This document shows, piece by piece, positions 49,516 through 58,426 of a stretch of 64,000 nucleotides of DNA. Made by a program: the position numbers and the translations under genes. This DNA is from Rhodothalassiaceae bacterium. GTDB lineage: Bacteria; Pseudomonadota; Alphaproteobacteria; Sphingomonadales; Rhodothalassiaceae. The DNA lies in assembly GCA_026004935.1 (NCBI GenBank), contig BPKC01000001.1:2491381-2555380 (forward strand), in the 5' to 3' direction. Each line of letters opens with the position of its first letter. The first letter of the stretch is position 1. The notes under the pieces were generated by a model. That model did no database searches and had not been told where the DNA came from. It saw only the letters and a program-made list of their open reading frames with translations.

Positions 49516-50243
49516 CGAAGGCAGCCGTGATCTGGCGGGCCGGGGCGCGCCGGCGCTTCCGCGAGGCCGCGGCCGAGGCGGTCGACGGCGGCTGGCGCAT
49601 TCTGCTCGACGGCCGCGCGCTCTCGACTCCGCGCGGGCGGACGCTGCTGCTGCCGACGGCGGCGCTCGCCGAGGCGGTCGCGGCGGAATGGGACGCGCTC
49701 GGCGAGCGGCTCGATCCTCGGATGCTGGCGCTCACCGGCCTTGCCAATGCGGCCGCCGATCTCGTGGCCGGCCGCGAGGAGGAGGTCCGTGCCGAGACGC
49801 GGGGCTGGGTGGACGGCGATCTTCTCTGCTATCGCGCGCCCTTCCCGGAATCCCTGCGAAGGCTCCAGGCGGAGCACTGGGACCCCCCGCTCGCCGCGCT
49901 CGCCAATACCCTCGGCGCGGCCTTCACGGTAGCCGAAGGCGTCCTGCCGCAGACCCAGCCGCGGGCGCTCCACGAGGCGGTCGCGGCCGTGCTCGCCCGC
50001 CAGGACGCCTGGCATCTCGCGGGCCTGCGGGCGCTTGCGGGCGCCGCGCACTCGCTCGCGCTTGCGCTCGCCCATCTGCTGTGCGGCTGGCCGATCGAGA
50101 AGGTGGTCGCCGCCGCGCTCCTGGATGAGACCTTCCAGGCCGGGCGCTGGGGCGTGGATGCCGAGGCCGAGGCCCGCCGCGAGGCCCTCGCACGCGACAT
50201 GCGCACCGCCGCCCGCTTCCTCGCGCTAATTGACGCCGCCTGA
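49512..50243 (+). CDS. ATP12 family protein (F1-ATPase assembly chaperone)
   Basis: This 243-residue protein resembles mitochondrial ATP12, the chaperone of the F1 alpha subunit. It has FREAAAEAVDGGWRILLDGR followed by ALSTPRGRTLLLPTAALAEA, AEWDALGERLDPRMLALTGL and DGDLLCYRAPFPESLRRLQA, the conserved ATP12 core. AAGGAGGGG directly precedes the ATG at 49512. Bacterial members occur mainly in alphaproteobacteria. It overlaps the membrane protein gene by 4 bases. Confidence 0.9.
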   Translation: MTKAAVIWRAGARRRFREAAAEAVDGGWRILLDGRALSTPRGRTLLLPTAALAEAVAAEWDALGERLDPRMLALTGLANAAADLVAGREEEVRAETRGWVDGDLLCYRAPFPESLRRLQAEHWDPPLAALANTLGAAFTVAEGVLPQTQPRALHEAVAAVLARQDAWHLAGLRALAGAAHSLALALAHLLCGWPIEKVVAAALLDETFQAGRWGVDAEAEARREALARDMRTAARFLALIDAA

Positions 50244-50300
50244 ACACCTCGTCGCAGCCATGACGCTCGAACGGGCCGAGTCGCGTTCCAGCCCGCTTTT

Positions 50301-50318
50301 ATGTAACCGGTACCACAT
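50301..50318. promoter_or_regulatory. Candidate LacI-family operator 1
   Basis: ATGTAACCGG continues into TACCACAT; the outer ATGT/ACAT and central CCGG are symmetric. It shares nine of ten bases with the site at 50401 and lies upstream of the TonB receptor gene. LacI-family proteins commonly bind such CG-centred palindromes. The product of the operon's own LacI gene is the obvious candidate. Confidence 0.5.
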
Positions 50319-50400
50319 TACTCGATTTGGTCAGGAAGTGACGTATTTGCAAAGACATAAGTTGGTTGAACCCATACGGGTTGCGTTGGTTGCGATTATT

Positions 50401-50414
50401 ATGTAAACGGTTCC
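50401..50414. promoter_or_regulatory. Candidate LacI-family operator 2
   Basis: ATGTAAACGGTTCC lies exactly 100 bp after operator 1 and about 105 bp before the receptor ATG, in an AT-rich patch that probably holds the operon promoter. The left half-site TGTAAACG is typical of LacI-family operators; the right half is poor. Confidence 0.5.
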
Positions 50415-50519
50415 CTCGTCGTCCGGCAATGCCACGGCTGGCGGGCGGCACCCGGCCCGAAGGGGAAGGAACCGGATCCGCGTGCGGGCGGATCCGCGCG
50501 ATCAGGGAGGAGAAAGCCA

Positions 50520-53072
50520 ATGCGTCACACGACGGATCGATTCGCTCAGCGGCTTCTGACGGGTGCGGCCGTCTGCGCGATCGCGCTTGCGATTGCGGCC
50601 GGGCTCGATGGGAAGCGGGCCTGGGCCGCACCGGATGCGAAGGATGCGACGGCCCAGACGGATGACGGCAGCAGCGAGGAAAAGGCCGACCAGCCGGTCG
50701 AGGCGCTGGAAGAGATCGTCGTCACCGGCACCAGCCGGGTGCGCCGGGCCTTCAGCGCGCCCAACTCGGTCACTCTGATGGATGAGGAGGAGCTGTCCCG
50801 CTACAGCTTCAACAGCCAGGCGGACATCCTGCGCAACATCCCCGGCCTGCGGGCCGAAGGCGGCGGCGGCGAGGTGGCGACGAACGTCTTCATCCGCGGC
50901 ATGCCCTCGGGCGGCCAGTTCCAATTCACGCCGCTCGAATATGACGGCATTCCGGCGTTTTCGACCTTCGGGCTCAATTCTTCGGCCTTCGACGTCTACT
51001 ACCGCAATGATCTGGGGATCGAGCGTCTCGAATTCGTCCGTGGCGGCGTTTCCAACCTGTTCGGTCCGGGCTCGGTGGCAGGCATCATCAACTACATCTC
51101 GATCACCGGCTCGGACACGCCACAGAGTGCCCTGCAGCTGGAGACCGGCACGCCTACGGAGGGGCCCAGCGCCTTCCGCTTCCGGGCCGACTTCATGAGC
51201 GCAGGCCCCCTGAGCCGGGACAACGGGCTCTACTACGCCATCTCCGGCTACTATCGCTATGACGAGGGCCCCATCAAGACGGGCTTTCCGACGCAGGGTT
51301 TCCAGCTGCGCGCCAATATCAAGAAGGAATTCTCGGACGGCTCCGGCGATTTCCGGATCTTCGGCCAGGTCATCAATGACGACGTCCAGTTCTTCCTGCC
51401 CTTCCCGCTGGATGGCGCAACGAAGAAGCGGGCGATCGGCAATGACGGCAAGCGCGTCTTCACCGTCCAGACGGACGACGCGAACTTCCTGAGCTTCGAC
51501 CGTCCGGACGGCCGTTACCAGACTCGCATCCGTCACGGCGTACGCACGGAAGGCGGGGCGATCGGCTTCGCGTTGGACAAGGATCTGGGTGACGACTGGC
51601 GGCTCAACGTGAAGAGCAAGTACGCCCGCTACAGCCACGAGTTCAATCTGTTCCTCGATGGCGATGGAATCGTCAACGTTCCCGAAACCCTGGCCGGTTT
51701 CTTGGAGGCGCGCGGTCTTCCCGATCTTTCCAATGCAAATTTCACCTTCACGGAAAGCGGGGAGCCGGTGCCGGCCAACTTCCTGCTGTTCGCCAACCGC
51801 ATCCTCGATCGCCTGCGGCCGGCGAACGACTTCACCTTCGAAGCAAACATCCGGCGTGATGCCGTAACCGGCAACGTCGACCACACCTTCACGCTCGGCG
51901 GCTTCTTCGCCCGCGCGGAAGCCGACGACGTGGACACGATTCTGACCTACCTGGGCGAGTTCTCGAACCGTCCGCGGCTCGTGGACCTGACCGTCACCCT
52001 GCCCGACGGATCGGAACAGATCGTCTCGCAGAACGGCCTGCTCAACGCCGGCACCGGCTACAGCAACAACAAGCACACGGCGACCCGCTTTGCAGCCTAT
52101 GCCGCGGACCAGATGGTGTCCGGGCCGTGGAGCATCGACGTCGGCGTCCGGGTCGAGCGCATGATCGGTGATCTGCTGCGCGAGATGACGGGCACCTTCA
52201 CCATCAGCGACGATCCGATGCTCGCGCAGGCCCTGCGCGACGTCGTCTTCGGCACCGGCGACTTCCTGAAGGGCAGAGTGCGCACCACGGCCTGGGCAGC
52301 AGCAGCCGCGGTGGGATACGAGGTCAGCCGCAACCTCAACCTGTTCGCCAATTTCTCGCGCGGCTTCTTCTTTCCGCAGCTGCGGGGCGTGCGGTTCGAT
52401 CCCTTCGGCAATCCGAGCCAGTATGAGGCGGAGGTCATCAAGCAGTCCGAGGTCGGCGCGAAGTACCAGAACGCCCGGTTTGCCGCCACCATCACGGGCT
52501 TCTGGGTGAAGCTGTCGAACCGTCAGGACATCCGCTTCATCAACGATCCGAACAACCCCGGCCAGACGATCAATGTCGCCAATCTCGTCGGCACCCGCAC
52601 CTTCGGCGTGGAGGCCACGGGCGAGGTGACGATCACCGAGAACCTCACCTTCTCGGCCAATGTCACCTTCCAGGACCACCAGTTCACGAGCTTCGAGGGC
52701 TCCCCGCAGTTCGTCGGCAACGAGATGCCGCGCCAGCCGCGCGTGTTCGTCAACAGCGGGCTCGTCTATGACGATGGCCGGTTCGACGTCGCGATCTTCA
52801 ACACATTCCAGGGCAGGACGTTCTCCAGCAATGCCAACAACGTCCGCCTCGACGGGTTCAACCTCACGCGGCTGGAGGCCGGCTATCGCTTCGAGATTGC
52901 CGACGGCCAGTTCGTGCGGGCATCCGTCGCGATCTTCAATCTGTTCAACAGCGACGGCATCACCGAGGGGAGCCCGCGCGTCGGCAACGCGCAGTCGTCC
53001 GCCGGGGCCTTCTTCGTGGGGCGTCCCATTCTGCCCAGGCAATTCACCTTCCGTCTGCGCTACGACTTCTAG
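50520..53072 (+). CDS. TonB-dependent outer-membrane receptor, operon-linked
   Basis: This 850-residue receptor starts with a signal peptide (about 1-37, ending AWAAPDA) and has a TonB-box-like stretch EEIVVTGTSR. The plug domain spans about 75-190 (SFNSQADILRNIPGL, NVFIRGMPSGG, RLEFVRGGVSNLFGPGSVAG), and the beta-barrel ends in FTFRLRYDF with the terminal phenylalanine. GGGAGGAG precedes the ATG. As first gene of the glycosylglycerate operon it probably imports the solute or a larger glycoside. An intrinsic terminator follows it. Confidence 0.95.
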   Translation: MRHTTDRFAQRLLTGAAVCAIALAIAAGLDGKRAWAAPDAKDATAQTDDGSSEEKADQPVEALEEIVVTGTSRVRRAFSAPNSVTLMDEEELSRYSFNSQADILRNIPGLRAEGGGGEVATNVFIRGMPSGGQFQFTPLEYDGIPAFSTFGLNSSAFDVYYRNDLGIERLEFVRGGVSNLFGPGSVAGIINYISITGSDTPQSALQLETGTPTEGPSAFRFRADFMSAGPLSRDNGLYYAISGYYRYDEGPIKTGFPTQGFQLRANIKKEFSDGSGDFRIFGQVINDDVQFFLPFPLDGATKKRAIGNDGKRVFTVQTDDANFLSFDRPDGRYQTRIRHGVRTEGGAIGFALDKDLGDDWRLNVKSKYARYSHEFNLFLDGDGIVNVPETLAGFLEARGLPDLSNANFTFTESGEPVPANFLLFANRILDRLRPANDFTFEANIRRDAVTGNVDHTFTLGGFFARAEADDVDTILTYLGEFSNRPRLVDLTVTLPDGSEQIVSQNGLLNAGTGYSNNKHTATRFAAYAADQMVSGPWSIDVGVRVERMIGDLLREMTGTFTISDDPMLAQALRDVVFGTGDFLKGRVRTTAWAAAAAVGYEVSRNLNLFANFSRGFFFPQLRGVRFDPFGNPSQYEAEVIKQSEVGAKYQNARFAATITGFWVKLSNRQDIRFINDPNNPGQTINVANLVGTRTFGVEATGEVTITENLTFSANVTFQDHQFTSFEGSPQFVGNEMPRQPRVFVNSGLVYDDGRFDVAIFNTFQGRTFSSNANNVRLDGFNLTRLEAGYRFEIADGQFVRASVAIFNLFNSDGITEGSPRVGNAQSSAGAFFVGRPILPRQFTFRLRYDF

Positions 53073-53085
53073 GGAGTCGTGCGGT

Positions 53086-53133
53086 GGGGGCGGGGCTGCG
53101 ATCCTTTCTTGGCCGGCCCCGCCCCTCCTTTTC
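53086..53133 (+). terminator. Intrinsic terminator or attenuator after the receptor gene
   Basis: GGGGGCGGGGC and GCCCCGCCCCTCC form a long GC stem followed by TTTT, 14 bp after the receptor stop. It should reduce read-through into the enzyme genes, so the receptor would be made in excess. Confidence 0.65.
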
Positions 53134-53238
53134 CGCGCCGCCTGGCCGGCCATGCCACCCGGTCATGCGGCCGGCGGCCCGCCCGCGGAAGGCATGAAGC
53201 GGCTTTTCCTCGAAGAGGATGGCAGGTCAAGGGGATCG

Positions 53239-54573
53239 ATGGCGAAGATGGCGACAGGGCGACGGGATGATCTCGATGCGCAGGCGCGCCGCATCCTCCA
53301 CGCGAACGACCGCGGCGGCTATACGGTGCCCAATCCCCATGTCTATCCGTTCCAGTGGAACTGGGACTCGGCATTCGTAGCGCTCGGCTGGCAGGAGATC
53401 GATTCGCACCGCGCTTGGCGGGAGCTTCAGACCCTCTTTGCCGCCCAATGGGAGGACGGGTTTCTTCCCCACATCGTCTTCTGGCAGCAGGATCCCGGCT
53501 ATTTCCCGGGGCCTGACGTCTGGCGCGTGAAACGCGCACCGGCCACCTCCGGCATTACGCAGCCACCGGTGGCGGCCAGTGTCGTGCGCTGGATGTGGGA
53601 GCGCCAGGGAAGCGCCGCCGATATGGTGGTGGCCGATCTCTACCCGCGTCTGCTGGCCTGGCATCGGTGGTTCCGCCGGGCGCGCGATCCGGAAGGTTTC
53701 GGTCTGCCGCTCATCATTCACCCCTGGGAGAGCGGACGCGACAATTCGGTCGAGTGGGACGCCCCGGGCGAGGCCGTCGACACCAGCGCGATCGAACCCT
53801 ATGAGCGCCGGGACATCACGAAGCTCGAACACGGCATGCGTCCCACCAAGCGGGACTACGACCGCTATCTCGCCCTCCTCCAGTTCGGCCGCGACAAGGG
53901 CTGGGACCAGCGCGTCATCGCCGCCGAAGGGCCCTTTCGCGTCATCGACTTCGGGCTGGCCGCCATCTTTCTGCGCGCCGAGCGGGATCTTGCGGTCATC
54001 GCCGAGCGACTCGGCCGCACGGAGGAGGCCGCCGAGACCCGCTCGAGCGTCGCGCGGGCGGAGACGGCGATGCAGCGGCTGTGGCAGGAGGATCCGGGCG
54101 CCTTCTGCTCTCTCGATCTGAGAACCGGCGCTCCCGTTCGCGTCATCACGAATGCCTCGTTCCTTGCGTTCTACGCGGGGATCGGCAACGCCCGGCAGCG
54201 CGGGCGGCTGATCGCCCATCTTGAGGATATCGCCGCGCACTGCAGGTTTGTTGTGCCGAGCCTCGACCCGCGGCATGAGGCGTTCGATCCTTTGCGCTAC
54301 TGGCGCGGCCCCGTCTGGGCCGTCGTCAATTTTCTCATCGCCCGCGGACTCGAGGAGACGGGATACGGCCGCTGGGCCGAACGCATCCGCCTGGATACGG
54401 CCAGTCTGATCCGCAAAACGGGTTTCTTCGAGGCCTTCTCGCCCATCGATGGCGCGGCGAGCGGGGGCGCAGACTTCTCCTGGACGGCGGCCATCTGGCT
54501 CGCCTGGGCCGGCAGAACTCCCGAACACCGACAGGACGCGGCACGCGCCAGCCGGCAAGCGGACGGCGCGTGA
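53239..54573 (+). CDS. GH63 mannosylglycerate/glucosylglycerate hydrolase
   Basis: This 444-residue protein matches the GH63 hydrolases that split mannosylglycerate and glucosylglycerate into hexose and glycerate, as described for Thermus MgH. Hallmarks are NDRGGYTVPNPHVYPFQWNW, DSAFVALGW, IVFWQQDPGYFPGPDVW, TSGITQPPVAASVVRW and IIHPWESGRDNS; Asp168 in the last fits the general acid. YWRGPVWAVVNFLIARGLE and FFEAFSPIDGA complete the (alpha/alpha)6 barrel. There is no signal peptide, so it is cytoplasmic. I chose the ATG at 53239, preceded by AAGGGG; an earlier ATG at 53194 lacks a good site. Mannose versus glucose cannot be told from sequence. Confidence 0.88.
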   Translation: MAKMATGRRDDLDAQARRILHANDRGGYTVPNPHVYPFQWNWDSAFVALGWQEIDSHRAWRELQTLFAAQWEDGFLPHIVFWQQDPGYFPGPDVWRVKRAPATSGITQPPVAASVVRWMWERQGSAADMVVADLYPRLLAWHRWFRRARDPEGFGLPLIIHPWESGRDNSVEWDAPGEAVDTSAIEPYERRDITKLEHGMRPTKRDYDRYLALLQFGRDKGWDQRVIAAEGPFRVIDFGLAAIFLRAERDLAVIAERLGRTEEAAETRSSVARAETAMQRLWQEDPGAFCSLDLRTGAPVRVITNASFLAFYAGIGNARQRGRLIAHLEDIAAHCRFVVPSLDPRHEAFDPLRYWRGPVWAVVNFLIARGLEETGYGRWAERIRLDTASLIRKTGFFEAFSPIDGAASGGADFSWTAAIWLAWAGRTPEHRQDAARASRQADGA

Positions 54574-54586
54574 GCCGGTGAAAGCC

Positions 54587-55456
54587 ATGGCCCGCACCTC
54601 CGGACAGCCACGGGAACGATCCGCCGCACCGGCCGAAGGCGCCGCGCGCCGAGGGGAGAAGCTGCGCGTGGGCATCTGCCAGTTCGCACTGTCGGATTCC
54701 GTCAGGGTTGCCGCCCGGATCGCCTCCGCCCTGCAACGGCTGAGCGACTGCGACATCGTGCTGCTGCCGGAATATGCGGCCCATACCACACTGGCGGCCG
54801 AGGTTCTGCGCGCGGGCCGGCTCCGCGGGCGGGATCATGAGCACGCCGCATCCCTCATCCGCGCCAGCGCGCAGGCGGACACGGTGATGTCGCTGGCCGA
54901 ACGACACGATCAGGCGATCCTTTTCGGCTGCCTTGACGCGGAGAACGGCCGTCTCGTGAGCCGGGCCGCCTTTCTCGATCCCCGCACCGGCGTCCATCTC
55001 GTCTGCGACAAGGTCCATGTGCATTGGACGGAGGGATTTCTGGCACCGGGCGAAGGGCTCGTACCGCTGAAGACCCGCCTCGGCCGGATCGGCGTGCTCA
55101 TCTGCTTCGATCTGGCGTTCTGGGAAGCGGCTCATCTTCTCGCCGAGAGGGGTGCGGACTGGCTGTGCGTTCTGTCCGCCGTTCCCCGCGGATTCGACTG
55201 GCGGATCGTGCACCGGCGCGCCGCCGGTGCGGCCGTCTTCACGCAATTGCCCCTGGCCGCCGCCTGCCTGGGATCCAGCCGGCTCTTCCCGATGGGCGGC
55301 CATTCCGCCATCTTTGATCACCTGGGAGACAGGCTGGCGACGCTGGGTCATGCCCGTGGTGGCTGCTGTACGGCCGATCTCGATCTTGCCGCCGCCGCAG
55401 CCTGGCGTGAGCGCGAGCCGGTGGCGCGCCACCGGCGGCCCGAGATCTACCAATGA
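54587..55456 (+). CDS. Carbon-nitrogen hydrolase (nitrilase superfamily), probable amidase
   Basis: This 289-residue protein carries the catalytic Glu-Lys-Cys triad of the superfamily: Glu in IVLLPEYAAH, Lys in LVCDKVHVHWTEG and Cys in VLICFDLAFWE. It starts at MARTSGQPRERSAAPAEG; an open frame upstream overlaps the hydrolase gene. There is no signal peptide. It lies 13 bp after the GH63 gene and 19 bp before the symporter gene, inside the operon. A role on an amide of glycerate or of its glycoside is inferred from context only. A general omega-amidase-type function is the alternative. Confidence 0.85.
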   Translation: MARTSGQPRERSAAPAEGAARRGEKLRVGICQFALSDSVRVAARIASALQRLSDCDIVLLPEYAAHTTLAAEVLRAGRLRGRDHEHAASLIRASAQADTVMSLAERHDQAILFGCLDAENGRLVSRAAFLDPRTGVHLVCDKVHVHWTEGFLAPGEGLVPLKTRLGRIGVLICFDLAFWEAAHLLAERGADWLCVLSAVPRGFDWRIVHRRAAGAAVFTQLPLAAACLGSSRLFPMGGHSAIFDHLGDRLATLGHARGGCCTADLDLAAAAAWREREPVARHRRPEIYQ

Positions 55457-55475
55457 GCCGGAGGGGATGCAGCCG

Positions 55476-57047
55476 ATGAACCCGTTCGATTACGCCGTCA
55501 TCATCGCCTATCTTGGGGGCATGCTTGTGCTCGGATTCATCTTCCGCCACCAGCGCGGTGAACGCGATTACTTTCTTGCCGATGGGCGGCTCGGCTGGCC
55601 CGCGCTGGCGCTGTCGGCGATGGCCACCCAGCTCGGCGCCATCAGCTTCGTCTCGGCGCCGGCTTTCGTGGGCCTGCGCGAGGGAGGCGGCATGGTCTGG
55701 CTCGCCTATGAGTTCGGCGTCCCGCTCGGCATCGCGCTCGTTCTCGCGACCGTTGCGCCGGCTCTGTATCGCAGCGGGGTCGTGACGATCTACGAGTTCA
55801 TCGAGCGCCGGTTCGGACTGGGGACGCGCCTCGCCCTGTCTTCGACCTTCCAGCTTTCGCGCGGTCTTGCGACGGCGGTCACGATCTACGCGGTGGCCGT
55901 AATCCTGAAGGCCGGGTTCGGCGTCCCCTTCTGGCAGTCTCTCATCATCGTGGGGGCCGGCACCGCCCTCTATTCGATCATGGGCGGAATGCGGGCGGTG
56001 GTGATCGGGGATGCGATCCAGATGACGATCATCGTCACCGCGATTTTGACCTGCCTTGCCTTCGGTCTGGCGGCGCTCGGAGGATGGTCGGTGCTGCTGG
56101 ATGCCGTCGATCCGACCCGGCTCACGGTTCTGCGCACCGGCTCGCTCGGGTTTTCCGGAGACGAATTCGGCCTGTGGCCCATGATCTTCGGCGGCATCGT
56201 GCTCTATGCATCCTACTACGGCTGCGACCAGACCCAGGCCCAGCGGCTGCTTGCCGCAAAGGACTATCGGGCCGGGCGCCGCGTGCTGCTGGCAAACGGC
56301 CTCCTGCGCGGGCCGATCACGCTTACCTACTGTCTCATGGGGCTGGTGGTAGGGGCGCTGGCCATGCGCCACCCCGGATTCGGCGCGCAGGTTTCCGCCT
56401 CCGAGCCGGATCGGCTGATCCCGCTCTTCATCCTCACCTATCTGCCGCACGGGCTGATCGGCTTCGTGTTCGTCGGCATCCTGGCGGCCGCGATGTCCTC
56501 GCTGTCATCCGCGATCAACAGTCTTGCCGCCGTGAGCGTGGAGGACTGGTGCCGCCTGCGGGGACGCCCGCAGGAACCGGGGCGCACGCTCGTGTGGGCG
56601 CGCTGGGCGGCCATCGGCTGGGGCGCGTTCACGCTCGCATTCTCGGGTCTCGTCGCGCGCATCGCACCCACGGTTATCGAGGCGATCAACAAGATCGGCT
56701 CGCTCTTCTATGGCCCCATTCTCGCGGTTTTCCTGCTGGCCGTGGTTTCACCCCGCGCAGGAGGCCGCGCCGCGATCGCCGGCCTGCTGGGTGGACTCGC
56801 CGTCAATCTCGGGCTCTGGCTGTTCTTCCCGCAGGTCTTCTGGTTCTGGTGGAACGCCGTCGGCTGCCTCGTGGCACTGGGCATCGGCGGAGCCGTCTCC
56901 CGCCTGGCCCCGGCTCCGCGTTCTATGCCGGATGCCGCTTCGCAGGCCGCGTGGAGAGAGCTCTGCGCGCCGACCGGATGGGCGCTTTATGCCGTCTTTC
57001 TGGCTCTGTTGGCCACGGGCGCGGCATTCGGTCACCTGAAGGGGTGA
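55476..57047 (+). CDS. Sodium:solute symporter (SSS family)
   Basis: This 523-residue transporter has about 13-14 hydrophobic helices. It opens MNPFDYAVIIAYLGGMLVLG and has RGERDYFLADGRLGWPALAL, a common SSS motif, then ATQLGAISFVSAPAFVGLRE, YYGCDQTQAQRLLAAKD and AAMSSLSSAINSLAAVSVED. The start at 55476 has GGAGGGG nine bases ahead; the in-frame ATG at 55467 sits on that site and is less likely. It is the expected inner-membrane importer of the operon's substrate. The substrate is not readable from sequence. Confidence 0.93.
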   Translation: MNPFDYAVIIAYLGGMLVLGFIFRHQRGERDYFLADGRLGWPALALSAMATQLGAISFVSAPAFVGLREGGGMVWLAYEFGVPLGIALVLATVAPALYRSGVVTIYEFIERRFGLGTRLALSSTFQLSRGLATAVTIYAVAVILKAGFGVPFWQSLIIVGAGTALYSIMGGMRAVVIGDAIQMTIIVTAILTCLAFGLAALGGWSVLLDAVDPTRLTVLRTGSLGFSGDEFGLWPMIFGGIVLYASYYGCDQTQAQRLLAAKDYRAGRRVLLANGLLRGPITLTYCLMGLVVGALAMRHPGFGAQVSASEPDRLIPLFILTYLPHGLIGFVFVGILAAAMSSLSSAINSLAAVSVEDWCRLRGRPQEPGRTLVWARWAAIGWGAFTLAFSGLVARIAPTVIEAINKIGSLFYGPILAVFLLAVVSPRAGGRAAIAGLLGGLAVNLGLWLFFPQVFWFWWNAVGCLVALGIGGAVSRLAPAPRSMPDAASQAAWRELCAPTGWALYAVFLALLATGAAFGHLKG

Positions 57048-57058
57048 CAGGCGGACGG

Positions 57059-58426
57059 ATGAGCTGTCACCCGCAGAGGAGTGTGCGCACGCAGATGTGG
57101 CGCGATCCCGCCTTTCAGCGCCGCTTTCTGGAAGACCTCTTCCGCGAGGCGACGGCGCGGCTCGAGCCGCGGCGTCTCCTGCGCAGACACTGGGTGCAGA
57201 TCACGACCCGCTGTCCGCAACTTGGCACGGCGCCCGCGCATCCCGAGGGACGAACCATCGTCGTGGGCTATGGCAAAGCGGCGGCAGCCCTCGCCGCAGG
57301 CGCGGTGGAGCATCTCCAAGGCCCGACCATCGGACTGGTCAGCGTTCCGGAAGGATATGCGGACGGCTGCGAAGAGGTGCTGCGGGACGCGGGCATCGGC
57401 GTGGTCGTGGCGGGACATCCCGTTCCCGACGAAAACAGCCGGAAGGCGGCCGAACGCGCGCTTGCCCTGATGCGCCGCGGCACCAGGGCGGACCGGGTGC
57501 TGTTTCTGGCCACCGGGGGCGGCTCGGCGACGCTCGCTGCTCCCCTGCCGCCGCTGACCCTGCGCGAGAAACGGGACATCGTCCGTCATCTCGTGCTCTC
57601 CGGTGCGCCCATCGCGGATATCAACCTGGCCCGCCGCCACCTCTCCGCGGTCAAGGGGGGCAGGCTGGCGGCCGCCGCATCCGCCGTGGGCCTGCGGGTC
57701 ACGTTCGTGATTTCCGACGTCGTCGGCGACGACCCGGCGCTTGTCGCCTCGGGTCCGAGCATTCCGACCGAGCCCGCGCCGCAGCGGGCGCGGGCCATTC
57801 TGAGCCGGCACGGGGCCCCTCACCGAAAGAAATGGCTTGCCGTGCTGGGCCGCCCCAGCCCGAGTGACACGCACGGGCTGCAAACCGCCCGCGATCCCGT
57901 CTTCGTGTTGGCCACGGGCGCGGATCTTCTGCGGGAGGCGGCGGAGATCGCGCGCGCGGCGGGTCTGGACGTCGTCGACCTTACCGATCGCATTGCCGGC
58001 GACGCCGAAGAGATCGGGCGTGCCCATGCCGAGCTCGCAAGACGGCTGCTCGCCACCCGCAGGACCCCGGTGCTCGTGCTTTCCGGCGGCGAGCTCACGG
58101 TGCGGGTGCGCAAAGCCGCGGGCCGCGGCGGTCCGAACTTGACCTATCTTGCGACGATGCTTCAGGAACTGGGGGGTGAGGAGGGAATTGCCGCACTGGC
58201 CGCCGACACCGACGGACGGGACGGCTCGAGCGGCCATGCGGGAGGCGTCATCACGACGGAGAGCTGGTGCAAAGTCGAGGAGACGGCCTTGCCGGTGGAG
58301 CGGCTGCTTGCGCAGAATGAAACGTTGAGTCTGTTCGAGAGGATCGGCGGTCTGCTCGCGACCGGGCCGATTCCGCTGAACGTCAACGACTTCAGAGCCA
58401 TCCTGATCGTGCCCCACGATGGCTGA
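57059..58426 (+). CDS. Glycerate 2-kinase (GckA/MOFRL family)
   Basis: This protein of about 455 residues phosphorylates D-glycerate to 2-phosphoglycerate, feeding glycolysis. Family blocks are IVVGYGKAAAALAAGAVEHL, LFLATGGGSATLAAPLPPL, DINLARRHLSAVKGGRLAAA and VTFVISDVVGDDPALVASGP, followed by the C-terminal MOFRL domain with ALAADTDGRDGSSGHAGGVI and TGPIPLNVNDFRAIL. The ATG at 57059 is 11 bp after the symporter; GTG 57083 or ATG 57095, nearer a GAGGAG site, are possible. It overlaps the LacI gene by 8 bases. Together with the GH63 enzyme it defines the glycerate branch. Confidence 0.94.
   Translation: MSCHPQRSVRTQMWRDPAFQRRFLEDLFREATARLEPRRLLRRHWVQITTRCPQLGTAPAHPEGRTIVVGYGKAAAALAAGAVEHLQGPTIGLVSVPEGYADGCEEVLRDAGIGVVVAGHPVPDENSRKAAERALALMRRGTRADRVLFLATGGGSATLAAPLPPLTLREKRDIVRHLVLSGAPIADINLARRHLSAVKGGRLAAAASAVGLRVTFVISDVVGDDPALVASGPSIPTEPAPQRARAILSRHGAPHRKKWLAVLGRPSPSDTHGLQTARDPVFVLATGADLLREAAEIARAAGLDVVDLTDRIAGDAEEIGRAHAELARRLLATRRTPVLVLSGGELTVRVRKAAGRGGPNLTYLATMLQELGGEEGIAALAADTDGRDGSSGHAGGVITTESWCKVEETALPVERLLAQNETLSLFERIGGLLATGPIPLNVNDFRAILIVPHDG

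Noticed and set aside
50502-53153. 883-residue minus-strand frame opposite the TonB receptor gene
   Set aside because: Antisense shadow caused by high GC at third positions; no domain motif is visible.
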